DNA from: CATOSP01 sp965237775
GTDB taxonomy: Bacteria; Chloroflexota; Dehalococcoidia; Lucifugimonadales; UBA3495
Assembly: GCA_965237775.1 (NCBI GenBank)
Contig: OZ250155.1
Location: forward strand, 496,001-560,000
Direction: 5' to 3'
Length of the DNA stretch: 64,000 bases
Shown here one piece after another: positions 43,390 through 52,158 of the stretch. The position numbers were made by a program, and so were the translations under genes. Position 1 is the first letter of the stretch, and every line of letters begins with the position of its first letter. The notes below the pieces were generated by a model that made no database searches, was not told the origin of the DNA, and worked only from the letters and a program-made list of their open reading frames with translations.

Positions 43390-44661
43390 CTACACGAGTA
43401 TCCCCGCCTCTTTCCACCGCGCAATGTCCTCACCAGAGAAACCCAGCTCCTTTAGAATCTCGGAGCTGTGCTGGCCCAGGGCTGGAGACGGTGTTTTCGC
43501 CTCCATAGGGGTGCCCCGGAACTTGGCCAAGGGCCCGATCATCTTCACGGCTCCCGCTTCCTTGTGCTCTACCTCAGTTACGAGGCCGTTGGCCTTGATC
43601 TGCGGGTCGTCGAAGAGCTCTTCCACAAACCGCACCGGGCCCGCCGGAATGCCCCGCTGCTCCAAGGTCTCCAACCATTCGGCGGATGATTTGCGGCGGA
43701 ATATCTTTTCAGCCTCAGCCTCCAGACCGCGGGCGTATTCCATCGCCTCGGGAGTGTTCGGGTTGTAACCGGGTTCCATGGCGTCGTCGGTCAGCCCCAG
43801 GACTTCGAGGAGACGGCGTCTCAGCGGGTCGCTGAGACAACCCACGCTGATGGGCAGGTCCATGGTGAGATAGACCCGGTAGTATATGTTGGCGTGGTGC
43901 CTCTGCCTCCGGCTGGCCGGAGACGCAGCCAGCATGTCGTCATATTCCGCCGACTCCGAGCGCTTTTCCTGGATATCCTCCAACGCTTTGACCCTGGTGT
44001 CGCGGTCCAAGGACTCCACCTGAAGGAACCGGGTCCCCAGAAGAGCCAACGATGCTCCCAGCAAGCTGGTCTCGACCTTTTGGCCCGTTCCGGTACGCTC
44101 CCTGGAATACAGGGCTCCGCACACGCACCAGGCCAGGCAGAACCCGGCAGTAGTGTCGATCAGTGGACTGGCCCAGATCTGCTGGGGGACTCCATTTTCG
44201 ATCTTGGTCTCGCATGCCATCAAGCCGGACATGGCCTGCAAAACCATGTCGTACCCCGGACGGTGGGCGTCGGGGCCTTCGCGTCCGTAAGCCGTGACTT
44301 CGCAGTAGACCAGGCGGGGGTTAATCTCGCTCAACTTCTCGTAGTCCACGCCCAACTTGACCGCGACGTCCGGCCGAAAGTTGACCAGGACAACATCGGT
44401 CTCCCGGATAAGTTGACCGATAATTTCCTGGGCTTCCGGCTTGGTCAAGTCCAGGGGCAGACTGCGCTTACCCCGGTTGTATTCCATGAATCCGCGGCTT
44501 TCAGTGGGAGTGAAACGTTGCTGAGTCCTCCAGGGTTCGCCCCAAGGTGGTTCGATCTTGATTACGTCGGCTCCCATATCGGAAAGCAGCCTTCCGGCCA
44601 GGGGTCCGGCGATAATCTCGGTGAAATCCACCACCTTAACATCTTGCAACGGTCCGCCCAT
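43390..44661 (-). CDS. CaiB/BaiF-family (class III) CoA-transferase
   Basis: 423 residues from ATG 44661 with GGGAGG six bases upstream. 'LQDVKVVDFTEIIAGPLAGRLLSDMGADVIKIEPPWGEPWR', 'MEYNRGKRSLPLDL', catalytic Asp about 138 in 'RPGYDMVLQAMSGLMA', C-terminus 'LGQHSSEILKELGFSGEDIARWKEAGIL'. Compared with the paralogue at 18668 it has an extra region (about residues 235-270, ESLDRDTRVKALEDIQEKRS), so the two are not recent duplicates. It catalyses CoA transfer between carboxylates; the acid is unknown. Confidence 0.92.
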   Translation of the reverse strand: MGGPLQDVKVVDFTEIIAGPLAGRLLSDMGADVIKIEPPWGEPWRTQQRFTPTESRGFMEYNRGKRSLPLDLTKPEAQEIIGQLIRETDVVLVNFRPDVAVKLGVDYEKLSEINPRLVYCEVTAYGREGPDAHRPGYDMVLQAMSGLMACETKIENGVPQQIWASPLIDTTAGFCLAWCVCGALYSRERTGTGQKVETSLLGASLALLGTRFLQVESLDRDTRVKALEDIQEKRSESAEYDDMLAASPASRRQRHHANIYYRVYLTMDLPISVGCLSDPLRRRLLEVLGLTDDAMEPGYNPNTPEAMEYARGLEAEAEKIFRRKSSAEWLETLEQRGIPAGPVRFVEELFDDPQIKANGLVTEVEHKEAGAVKMIGPLAKFRGTPMEAKTPSPALGQHSSEILKELGFSGEDIARWKEAGILV

Positions 44662-44826
44662 GGAAGACCTCCCAATGTAGTTACGGCTGTAGTTACGGCG
44701 TATCCCGTGCCGAGCTGGATTCCCCCGGCTAACGCCCGGTCTGGAGATTTTCGGACATTATGCCTACGGCGGCGAGAGTAGGCAAGCCAGCAAGTCCGGG
44801 CTCAGAAGGGTAGCCCGCGCTACCCG

Positions 44827-46020
44827 CTAGAACCCATGCGGAGTCCATGCCTGGTTCTGAACGGCGAACATTCGATCGGCCCGCAGCAGCGCCCCGGGAG
44901 TACGCTCCTCCACGAGGCCCGCTCTGGAGAGGGTCGTGAAACCAACGGCTCCCAAGTAGGCCGCCGCAAGATTTGAGACTCCGAGGACCAGGTCGGGGGC
45001 TGAGCTAGTTGGGCGGCAATAGGAACCTTCGGGGGAACCCTCCAGCTCGAACGTTTGGTCGTTCCACGGACAGAGCCCATCACTCACCCCCATCACCAGA
45101 CGTCCGCTCTCCATATAACTCCGAAGACCCAGAGAGGCGGCCGCGTCGACGAGCCGCAGCCACATTCCATCCCGTGGGGAGCGTTGAAGCCGCCGAGGGT
45201 CGGCAAGCATCCAGGGCAAGGGGTCGTCCACGGGGCGTCTCAGAGCCTCGGTGCTATGCATCAGGTCCACGTCGAAGCAGAAGCGCCAGAGAGCCGTATT
45301 CGCCTCCCTCGTCGCCGCGATCAACTCGGTTACGACAACCCGATTGCCGGATGTGCGGTAAATCGCGTAGCCGTCCGTCGTTCCCTCTGCCCTGTAAACT
45401 ATGAAAAACAGTCCGCCCCTCCCACCTTGCGTGAGTTCAGGAGCGCGGGCTTCCCGTTCCCAACGGACCAGAGCCGCAGACTCAAATACTCCGGGACGGT
45501 CATTGATCGCCCTTTTGAAGACTCCGGCGAATTCCCCGGCAATATCTTCCGGTTCGACAAATGAGATGCGTCCAGGACTGTCGTACGGTTGTACATAAGC
45601 GGTATGTTGTCGGTCGATCTCCCAGCGTTCGTACATAGACGCGACGCCATACCCAAACCTGCCGTAGATAATGCTTTCCGAGGCGAACAGGGCAGTCATG
45701 GGTTCGCCGCGCTTGTAAACGTCGTTGATTTGGTGGCGCATCATCATGGTCATGATGCCTTGCCGCCGGTGGGTGGGCTGAACCTCGACATTGGCGACCC
45801 CGGCCACGAAGGTTGAGCCTCCGGGCACGGACATCTGGACCCTGTGTGAATGAGCGCCGCCGACGATATCACCCTGGTCGAACACCGCGATAGAACGGTC
45901 CAAGTCAAAGTGAGGGCGCAGGAGTTCCGGGTCGTGGTCAAGCCGGTTTCCATACGCGCGGGCCTCGACTCTGACCCACTCGATGAACTCCTCGGAGGTG
46001 ATGTTCCTCATCTCTAGCAT
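44827..46020 (-). CDS. GNAT N-acetyltransferase of the Eis type
   Basis: About 397 residues from ATG 46020 (AGGGAG upstream); the frame is open 28 codons further. Eis-like layout: a first GNAT domain with the acetyl-CoA loop 'VANVEVQPTHRRQGIMTMMMRHQI', 'YGRFGYGVASMYERWEIDR', a central acyltransferase-like region and a C-terminal SCP2-like part (DGLCPWNDQTFELEGSP, 'LVLGVSNLAAAYLG'). It ends in '...TPHGF', providing the C-terminal carboxylate used by Eis enzymes. Family members acetylate amines such as aminoglycosides or lysine side chains. Confidence 0.88.
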   Translation of the reverse strand: MLEMRNITSEEFIEWVRVEARAYGNRLDHDPELLRPHFDLDRSIAVFDQGDIVGGAHSHRVQMSVPGGSTFVAGVANVEVQPTHRRQGIMTMMMRHQINDVYKRGEPMTALFASESIIYGRFGYGVASMYERWEIDRQHTAYVQPYDSPGRISFVEPEDIAGEFAGVFKRAINDRPGVFESAALVRWEREARAPELTQGGRGGLFFIVYRAEGTTDGYAIYRTSGNRVVVTELIAATREANTALWRFCFDVDLMHSTEALRRPVDDPLPWMLADPRRLQRSPRDGMWLRLVDAAASLGLRSYMESGRLVMGVSDGLCPWNDQTFELEGSPEGSYCRPTSSAPDLVLGVSNLAAAYLGAVGFTTLSRAGLVEERTPGALLRADRMFAVQNQAWTPHGF

Positions 46021-46248
46021 CGAGATTGCTCCCTGTGTCTCAATCAGTCCCGGCCAATATATTGGATTATAAGAGATTCCACCATAGGGCTCACCCTTCA
46101 CCACGCGATGGCGGCGCCGGTTAAGACATGCTTGGGGCGAACAGTCCAGAGGTACAGGTTACCACTTCCGATGGAACATGAGGTCGAGTCCCGCATTTGG
46201 GACCCGGCTGTTGCCTTCAAGGCTGTCGCGTGGTCACGCCGCGAGGGG

Positions 46249-46518
46249 CTAGAAGCGCCGGGAACGGGGCTGCTGGGAGGTCAGATGCCAACGTCCACAC
46301 CGGCGTTCGTGATATGCACGAAGGTAGGTGCCTCGCGCGACGGCGTTCTCCGCTGCGCTCTGTGCGTTGGGACCATCGTGGAAGGATATTTTCTTGCACC
46401 TACCGCACCGGGACCGTCCCCTGGTATCCAGATAGTCCTTGGGCGCGTCCCCGGCGAGTGCTTTGCCCAAAACAAAGAGGACCACGATTGCAACGCATAC
46501 TCCGATTATTATCTCCAT
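46249..46518 (-). CDS. Small membrane-anchored Cys-containing protein
   Basis: 89 residues. One N-terminal transmembrane helix (MEIIIGVCVAIVVLFVLGKA) is followed by 'RCGRCKKISFHDG', a CxxC zinc-ribbon-like motif, and a second 'HERRCGRWHL'. GAGGAG precedes the start. No family assigned. Confidence 0.55.
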   Translation of the reverse strand: MEIIIGVCVAIVVLFVLGKALAGDAPKDYLDTRGRSRCGRCKKISFHDGPNAQSAAENAVARGTYLRAYHERRCGRWHLTSQQPRSRRF

Positions 46519-46672
46519 GGTCCATGACTCCTCGGGAAGCGTTGGGCGGGAAGGAAGTATCTAGGGATAGAAGATAAGACCAAATCTGATAAACGGGAAT
46601 TAACGCACAGCGGTGGGCTGTAGAATCGTATTGTCTGAACGCCGGCACATCGTCAATTAGCAACCTCGGCTA

Positions 46673-47737
46673 TTACCAGGATTTCAGGACTGGCAGCACC
46701 TCTTTAGCGAAGAGCTTCAAGCCCCGCTCCGCAACATGAAAAGGCGTGCCACCGAAGCGGAAGGCGACGTTCAACTCGAAATTGCCGAGTAAGTCCCGGC
46801 GTTCCTCAAGCCCCCGCAGAATCTTGTCGGGTGTGCCCCAGCTTGCCGCCTTCATGAAACCGTCGACCGCCCCGTCGAAGCCAGCGGCGCGCGCGATTTC
46901 GGCCTTCTGTTGATAGGCGTCGTAACCTTTCACCGATTTGAAATGATCGCCGAGAAATTCATAGTGATAAAAGTTGCTTTCGACAAATTTACCTTGATAT
47001 TGGCGCGCCTCTTCTTCACACTGGCCAATATCAGTGCCGCAGACGACGAATTCTGTGAGCATCAGATTGGGTGGCTCAGTGCCGTGACATTCACGGTGTA
47101 AGGCGCGGCCCCGCTCGATCCCTGGCATCCGCATTTCCCAGGGGCGGTCCGCGAACATAATGATATGAGCGCCCAGTTTAGCCGCGGAGGCGACGGAGTC
47201 CTCGCTAGCGGCGACGGCGTAGATGCGGCCGTCGAAGGAATGCTGAGGCCGGGGCCTAATTTCCGTGCGGGGCTGCTTGTAGTATGCCCCGTTGCCCTCT
47301 ATGAACCCTGTCTTGAGAGCCTCGACAATCATCGGGGCCGATTCGTCGAAACGCTCCCGCGATTCGTCCATGCTGATCCCGAAGACCTCGAATTCACGCC
47401 TCGCAAGACCCCGCCCGAGCCCGAGCCGAAGCCGGCCATTACTCAACAAGTCGAGAACAGCCGCATTTTCGGCCACACGTAACGGGTCGTGCCAGGGAAG
47501 GATCACGGCGGCTGTCCCCACATCGATATCTGGATGCTTCGCCGCCAGGTGGGTCATTACCTGGAGATTGTCAGGCACGAAGGAATAATCGTTGAAATGA
47601 TGCTCTGCGGACCAAAGGCAATCGAACCCCAAATCTGCGGCGATTTCCCCAAGGAGCAGCTCCTCTTCCCACATCTGCCCGTCCGACCCCTCTTCCCAGC
47701 CGTAACTAGAGAAGATCATCATCATTCCGACATCCAT
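46673..47737 (-). CDS. LLM-class flavin-dependent oxidoreductase (luciferase-like)
   Basis: 354 residues, ATG 47737. 'LGFDCLWSAEHHFNDYSFVPDNLQVMTHLAAKHPDIDVGTAAVILPWHDPLRVAENAAVLDLLSNGRLRLGLGRG' is the classical luciferase-like N-terminal half. The C-terminal half includes 'GTPDKILRGLEERRDLLG'. It belongs to the same superfamily as 16308-17471 but is a distinct subgroup. It needs a reduced flavin partner, which is not encoded nearby. No gene in 47738-48017. Confidence 0.9.
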   Translation of the reverse strand: MDVGMMMIFSSYGWEEGSDGQMWEEELLLGEIAADLGFDCLWSAEHHFNDYSFVPDNLQVMTHLAAKHPDIDVGTAAVILPWHDPLRVAENAAVLDLLSNGRLRLGLGRGLARREFEVFGISMDESRERFDESAPMIVEALKTGFIEGNGAYYKQPRTEIRPRPQHSFDGRIYAVAASEDSVASAAKLGAHIIMFADRPWEMRMPGIERGRALHRECHGTEPPNLMLTEFVVCGTDIGQCEEEARQYQGKFVESNFYHYEFLGDHFKSVKGYDAYQQKAEIARAAGFDGAVDGFMKAASWGTPDKILRGLEERRDLLGNFELNVAFRFGGTPFHVAERGLKLFAKEVLPVLKSW

Positions 47738-48017
47738 CTCAACACTCCTTCCGATAAATTGAAGTAGCCCACCATCGCAGGGGAATTTCCGGTTTGCGAG
47801 CGTACAAGTAGAGGAATGCCAGCCCCTCCCCAGTCATCTGCCTCCGTGCGCGTCATTTATCCTGGAGCACACCTGACCGTACTCAATCAAGCACACAGGA
47901 TATACAGGAGACCTTGCCAATCAGACGGCAGTCTCAGAGGAACGGGACCGGCCAACCGGTAGACCAGGCCGATAAGAAAATTGGGATGCCTGTGTTGTCA
48001 ACGCGCTGGCGACGCCC

Positions 48018-48866
48018 CTAAAAGCTCGGCTTGGTCGAAAATGGAGTCAGTTGGATTTCGTGGGTCCAACAGGACTTGTCTTGGGTATGCAGGTAATAGA
48101 AAGCCTCGGCGATTTTGACGGGATTAATCACCAATTCAGGGTGCTGTTGGGAGCGCGGTAGAGCCCGGGTTCCTGGAGAGTCAATGGTGCCGTCGATCAC
48201 GACGTTGGCGACGTGGACGCCGAACTCGGAATATTCCTCCGTCAGCGCCTGAGCGAGAGTGCGCATCATGACCCTGGGATAGTACAGAGACTGCCCGGTG
48301 TACCGCTTTTTTCCGCGCAAGGACGACGAGTTATTGGAAATGAGGAAAGAGCCCTCGCCGCGCTCTCGCATGGCGGGCAATACTTCCTTGGCGACCAGGA
48401 ACGGTCCGCTGCTCGAGATATGCTGCGCGGTTTCGAACATTTCGAACGGTATGTGTTCTAGCAACTCTTTCTCCGGCGGAAGGTCGCGCCCCTCCAGGTA
48501 GCCCGCGTTGTAGACCAAGACATCTGGGTCACCAGCTTGGTCTCGAATCTGCGAGAAGGCATTAGATATGGAGTCTCGGGACGCTAGGTCCAGCTCGACG
48601 ATCATGCCTTCGCCGCCTTGCTCCCGAATCGCGATCTCCAACGCGGACGCATTGTCGGCGTTGCGCGTCGTAAGCACGACGAAGAAGCCCTCTTTAGCAA
48701 ACTTTTGGGAGATCGCGCCTCCTACGCCCCAGCGCACACCGACGGGAAGGTGGCTGTCGTCTAGCGCCTCACCGTGCACAAGTTTGGTATTGCGGCCATC
48801 TGCTTGCCACTTGGATGTCGCGCCCACTACGACGGCGACCGGTTTATTGGTCGTGTTCATGTTCAA
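48018..48866 (-). CDS. Short-chain dehydrogenase/reductase-like protein with an expanded glycine loop
   Basis: 282 residues. The nucleotide-binding motif is split: 'VAVVVGATSKW' begins strand 1, then an insertion of about 27 residues (QADGRNTKLVHGEALDDSHL region), then 'GVGGAISQKFAKEGFFVVLTTRN'. 'VLVYNAGYLEGRDL' (NAG motif) is normal. The usual YxxxK appears as 'SLYYPRVMMRTLAQAL', with no Lys four residues after either Tyr. The family is clear but the enzymatic state is uncertain. Confidence 0.8.
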   Translation of the reverse strand: MNMNTTNKPVAVVVGATSKWQADGRNTKLVHGEALDDSHLPVGVRWGVGGAISQKFAKEGFFVVLTTRNADNASALEIAIREQGGEGMIVELDLASRDSISNAFSQIRDQAGDPDVLVYNAGYLEGRDLPPEKELLEHIPFEMFETAQHISSSGPFLVAKEVLPAMRERGEGSFLISNNSSSLRGKKRYTGQSLYYPRVMMRTLAQALTEEYSEFGVHVANVVIDGTIDSPGTRALPRSQQHPELVINPVKIAEAFYYLHTQDKSCWTHEIQLTPFSTKPSF

Positions 48867-49133
48867 TTCCTCTCCTCTTGATGTCGACTTTTCACCATAG
48901 CCGAAAGATAAGCTCCGCTGATTTGGCCATTCCGCCCAGGAGCGTCATGTCCAGGGAGGAGTAGGCGGCGATTGTCGAGGCATCAGCATAATGTCTAAAA
49001 GGCTACGCCAGCCTGCTCACAAGACAATAGTACACTGAGACCCTGCCCCACCGCATCTGGCTGCACAACCAAGAGGACATACCTGGAGAACCAACCAGGA
49101 CCGAGGTGCGAAGGGAATAAATGTTGGGAAGTG

Positions 49134-49190
49134 TGGTGGGCGGCAGTGGACTCGAACCACTGACCTCTTGCGTGTCGAGCAAGGCTCTCA
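49134..49190 (-). other. 3' fragment of tRNA-Val (GAC), likely attachment-site remnant
   Basis: Reading the minus strand, the sequence carries the anticodon arm CTTGC-TCGACAC-GCAAG, T-arm GGTTCGAGTCC, 3' acceptor GCCGCCC, discriminator A and an encoded CCA, as in a normal tRNA-Val. The 5' acceptor strand and D-arm are missing; upstream bases are unrelated. Such half tRNAs are typically created when an integrative element recombines into the 3' end of a tRNA gene. It sits exactly where the mobile-gene region begins. Confidence 0.65.
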
Positions 49191-49386
49191 GGGCCAGCGC
49201 ATCCGGCCCCCCCGGTTGGGCCGTGACCTGTATCAGGAACATCAAATACCCGAAGAGAAGGTCGGTAGACCTACCCCAATTGCTCAAGACCTAGTAGTCA
49301 GCATTGTTATGCCCGAATCCGGGCCGTGCAGAGGAGAGTAACTGGAGAGGACGCCAGACATATACGATCATGGCGAGGAGTGTCAT

Positions 49387-50109
49387 CTAGGATAAGACCG
49401 AATCTGTTCCCAGCAACGGCCGCGACCGGCGCGTGAAAACCTGAGTTACTCGATAGCCATGTTTGGAATCGAAGGGATAGAGGCGGTGGAGTTTGGTTCG
49501 GGCATCTGTGGTGTTGAACCGCCAGTTGATGATGGCTTGGGCGGCATTGCGCTCGGTGACCAAGGCCTGAACCTCCCGCCGGAGAGCATCCTCGCCGGGG
49601 AGCCTCTGCCTCAAACAGCAGCGGGACAGCACGCTGAACTCGATTTCCGCCATGTTCAGCCAACTCCCGTGCTTGGGAGTGTAGTGGAACTCCAGCCGCC
49701 TTGCAATCCGCCGGGCCTCCGGGGCAGGAAAGGTCTCGTACAAGGACGCCATGCGATGCGTGTTCAGATTGTCCAGGACCACCCGCACCACCCCGACCTC
49801 CGGGTAGGGTTCATCCACCAGCCAGCGCATCTGATGGGCGAAGTCCTGCATGGTGCGCCGCTCAGTCACCGCCACGTGCCGCCAGCCCACCAGCGGTTCA
49901 CAGGCCAGGAACAGGTTGCGGGTGCCTTCCCTCCGGTACTCGTAGTCCTCACGCCTGGGTCGCCCCGGCTGGGGTGTTATGGGTGGCCGGGTCTCGGCCA
50001 GCAACTGGGTGGAGGTCTCGTCGAAACAGCCCACCGGCCGGTGGGGGTCATGGGGTTCGGCGTACAGGTCCAGGACATCCTCCATGTGGGCCACGAAGTC
50101 GGCGCCCAC
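49387..50109 (-). CDS. IS630-family transposase, catalytic part (second frame)
   Basis: Contains the DDE triad: Asp in 'PVGCFDETSTQLLAE', Asp in 'VRVVLDNLNTHRMASL', Glu in 'HYTPKHGSWLNMAEIEFSVLSRCCL'. It is out of phase with the upstream DNA-binding frame. The joining point is an A7 run (minus strand of 50153-50159). A -1 slip turns 'RLKKTL' into 'RLKKNALKPWQKQEW' and runs into this frame, giving one transposase of about 396 residues. Confidence 0.88.
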   Translation of the reverse strand: MGADFVAHMEDVLDLYAEPHDPHRPVGCFDETSTQLLAETRPPITPQPGRPRREDYEYRREGTRNLFLACEPLVGWRHVAVTERRTMQDFAHQMRWLVDEPYPEVGVVRVVLDNLNTHRMASLYETFPAPEARRIARRLEFHYTPKHGSWLNMAEIEFSVLSRCCLRQRLPGEDALRREVQALVTERNAAQAIINWRFNTTDARTKLHRLYPFDSKHGYRVTQVFTRRSRPLLGTDSVLS

Positions 50110-50576
50110 CTTGGGGATGCACCATTCCTGCTTCTGCCACGGCTTGAGAGCGTTTTTTTGAGCCGGTGGCGCACTCCCTCGTGGGACATGGAAGACGCCA
50201 GCCCCAATTCCACCACCTTGCCAGCCAACAGGCGCAGGGTCCAGTGGTCATGCCCCGCCGGCGCTGGGCTGCAGGTCAGCGCGATGAGGTGGGCTTCCCC
50301 CCGGTCGTCCAGCTTCCGGTACCGGTGGGACTGGGGCCGGTCCCGCGGCACTTCTTCCAGACCATCCTCGGCAAAACGCCTTTTGATCCGGTACACCGTG
50401 CCTTCGGACACATCCAGGGCTTGCGCCACCCTGGGAGCGGGCCAGCCCGCATCGGTCTTCAGTAGAATCCGGGCCCGGGTGGTGACTCGGGCTGTACCTT
50501 TACCAGCCCGAACCAGGTGTTCCAGATGGTCCCGCTGCTCTCCCGTTAACCGGACTCCGTACCTCTCTCTGACCAT
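49977..50576 (-). CDS. IS630-family transposase, helix-turn-helix part (first frame)
   Basis: From ATG 50576: 'RYGVRLTGEQRDHLEHLVRAGKGTARVTTRARILLKTDAG' and 'PRVAQALDVSEGTVYRIKRRFAEDGLEEVPRDRP' form the paired HTH region typical of IS630. 'EAHLIALTCSPAPAGHDHWTLRLLAGKVVELGL' leads to the catalytic domain. Only about 139 codons, up to the A7 run, are meaningful. The remaining Arg/Trp/Pro-rich codons of this frame are an out-of-phase read of the catalytic frame. Confidence 0.85.
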   Translation of the reverse strand: MVRERYGVRLTGEQRDHLEHLVRAGKGTARVTTRARILLKTDAGWPAPRVAQALDVSEGTVYRIKRRFAEDGLEEVPRDRPQSHRYRKLDDRGEAHLIALTCSPAPAGHDHWTLRLLAGKVVELGLASSMSHEGVRHRLKKTLSSRGRSRNGASPRWAPTSWPTWRMSWTCTPNPMTPTGRWAVSTRPPPSCWPRPGHP

Positions 50577-50724
50577 ACCGGCACTTCACATCAACCCCGT
50601 TTACCGCTTAGATTAGCATCTTCCGTCCACCCTTCAAATCACCATCTAAGTAACAGTTCAGACTGGCCCAAATCTGCGTTGTGGCCACGAGTGAAACTAG
50701 AGAAGGCGCAGGTAGACCTCAAGG

Positions 50725-52158
50725 ATGAAGCTACCTGTGGACGTAGGCACTGCCTCCCGTGAGGAGTTGATTGAGGTCATTGGTCAACTTCTAAGCTATA
50801 TCGAGGTCCTGAGAAGCGAGAATAGTGCGCTCCAAGCGCGGATTACGGCATTGGAGGGACAGCAGAAGCGGCCCACTGACGGTCCGGCAGATGGCCTTAA
50901 AGAGGCGAAGAAGCCACCATCGTGGGTCAAGGCCAACCGGCCACCCCGTGGCAAGAAGGAGCGCAAAAAGCGGGTCCACGGCTTCGCCCGGCGGCGTGAG
51001 GAGCCGACCCATAGGATGGAACACGCCGCAGCCAGTTGTCCCGACTGTGCCATCCCTTTGGCGGGCGGGAAGGTGATTGAGCGCCGCCAGGTGATATCCA
51101 TACCCCGGGTACGGGCGCGGGTCACCGAGCACTTGGTGTTGGAACGGACCTGCCGGAAGGGCAAGAAGAGATGGACTTCCAATCCGGTGCGGAGGTCCAT
51201 CGCCGTGGGCCGGCAACGGATTGGCATCTCGGTGCAAAGCGAAGTAAGTGTGCTCAGGGAAGAGTGCCGGCTCCCCTGTGAGGTGATTCGGCGCTACTTG
51301 AAGTGGCGCTACGGACTGGGCCTGAGCCTAGGCAAGCTGGTGGGGCTGCTCCGGGGAGCAGCGGAGCGGGGCCGGGAGGAATACAACCGGTTAAGAGAAG
51401 CGATACGAGCCTCTCTCGTGGTGTACGGCGATGAGACAGGCTGGCGGGAAGACGGGCGAAATGGGTATCTCTGGAGCTTCAGCACACCCAAAGTGCGTTA
51501 CTTCGTCCACCGGCTCAGCCGGGCGAACACGGTGGTGAAAGAGGTGTTGGGGGACGAGTTCGAAGGGGTGCTGGTCAGCGACTTCTATGGAGCCTACAAC
51601 GTGTATCAGGGGCCCCATCAGCGGTGTTGGACCCACCCCGTATCAAGTACGGGGCAGGCTCTGTTGCGGGACATACACGAGCTGAAGGAGCGTTTTCCTC
51701 AACACCAGGGGCTGGCCCAATGGTCCCGGCAGGTGCGGGAAGTATATGACCGGGCCCAAGCCTACCCTAGCCCTGATCCGGGACTGCCAGACACGGTGCG
51801 CCAAGCCCAGCGACTAAAGCAGCAACAAGAGTACCAGCGGCAGCTACTGTCTGTATGCAAGCCTTACTTGGGTGGCGACGCTCCCATGAAGGTGTTGTGC
51901 CAGCGGGTGGAACGCTTCTTGCCGGAGCTCTTTACCTTCATCGCTGAGCCTCTGGCCAGCGCGGACAACAACGCGGCCGAGCGCAGTCTACGTCCGCCGG
52001 TGGTGAGCCGGAAGATCAGCGGCGGCACCCGTTCGGGCCAGGGAAGCGAGACCAAGAGCATCCTCGCTTCCCTGTTCGGCACTTGGCGCTTGCGCGGACA
52101 AAATCCCTACCACGCCCTTCACCCCATCCTCTCCAATCAAAAGCCCGCCCCAGTCTGA
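50725..52158 (+). CDS. IS66-family transposase
   Basis: 477 residues. N-terminal coiled coil (IEVIGQLLSYIEVLRSENSALQARI), a zinc-finger-like Cys pair (ASCPDCAIPL), and an RNase-H-like core with Asp in 'VVYGDETGWREDGRNGYLW', Asp in 'GVLVSDFYGAYNVY' and Glu in 'SADNNAAERSLRPPVVSRKISGG'. Eight residues, PVSSTGQA (codons 51636-51659), are inserted in the conserved 'CWTH-LLRDIHELKE' segment and are encoded by a small palindrome. The gene looks intact. Confidence 0.95.
   Translation: MKLPVDVGTASREELIEVIGQLLSYIEVLRSENSALQARITALEGQQKRPTDGPADGLKEAKKPPSWVKANRPPRGKKERKKRVHGFARRREEPTHRMEHAAASCPDCAIPLAGGKVIERRQVISIPRVRARVTEHLVLERTCRKGKKRWTSNPVRRSIAVGRQRIGISVQSEVSVLREECRLPCEVIRRYLKWRYGLGLSLGKLVGLLRGAAERGREEYNRLREAIRASLVVYGDETGWREDGRNGYLWSFSTPKVRYFVHRLSRANTVVKEVLGDEFEGVLVSDFYGAYNVYQGPHQRCWTHPVSSTGQALLRDIHELKERFPQHQGLAQWSRQVREVYDRAQAYPSPDPGLPDTVRQAQRLKQQQEYQRQLLSVCKPYLGGDAPMKVLCQRVERFLPELFTFIAEPLASADNNAAERSLRPPVVSRKISGGTRSGQGSETKSILASLFGTWRLRGQNPYHALHPILSNQKPAPV
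51636..51659 (+). repeat. 24-bp in-frame palindromic insertion inside the IS66 transposase gene
   Basis: CCCCGTA-TCAAG-TACGGGG (51636-51654) plus CAGGC, a perfect 7-bp hairpin, adds PVSSTGQA between 'HQRCWTH' and 'LLRDIHEL', which are contiguous in related IS66 transposases. It resembles the protein-coding palindromic repeats known from Rickettsia. Confidence 0.6.

Noticed and set aside
43894..44781. A 295-codon plus-strand frame
   Set aside because: Antisense of the CoA-transferase; continues into its promoter without a ribosome-binding site.
49003..49287. A minus-strand frame over the tRNA-Val fragment
   Set aside because: It translates tRNA sequence and has no protein-like pattern.
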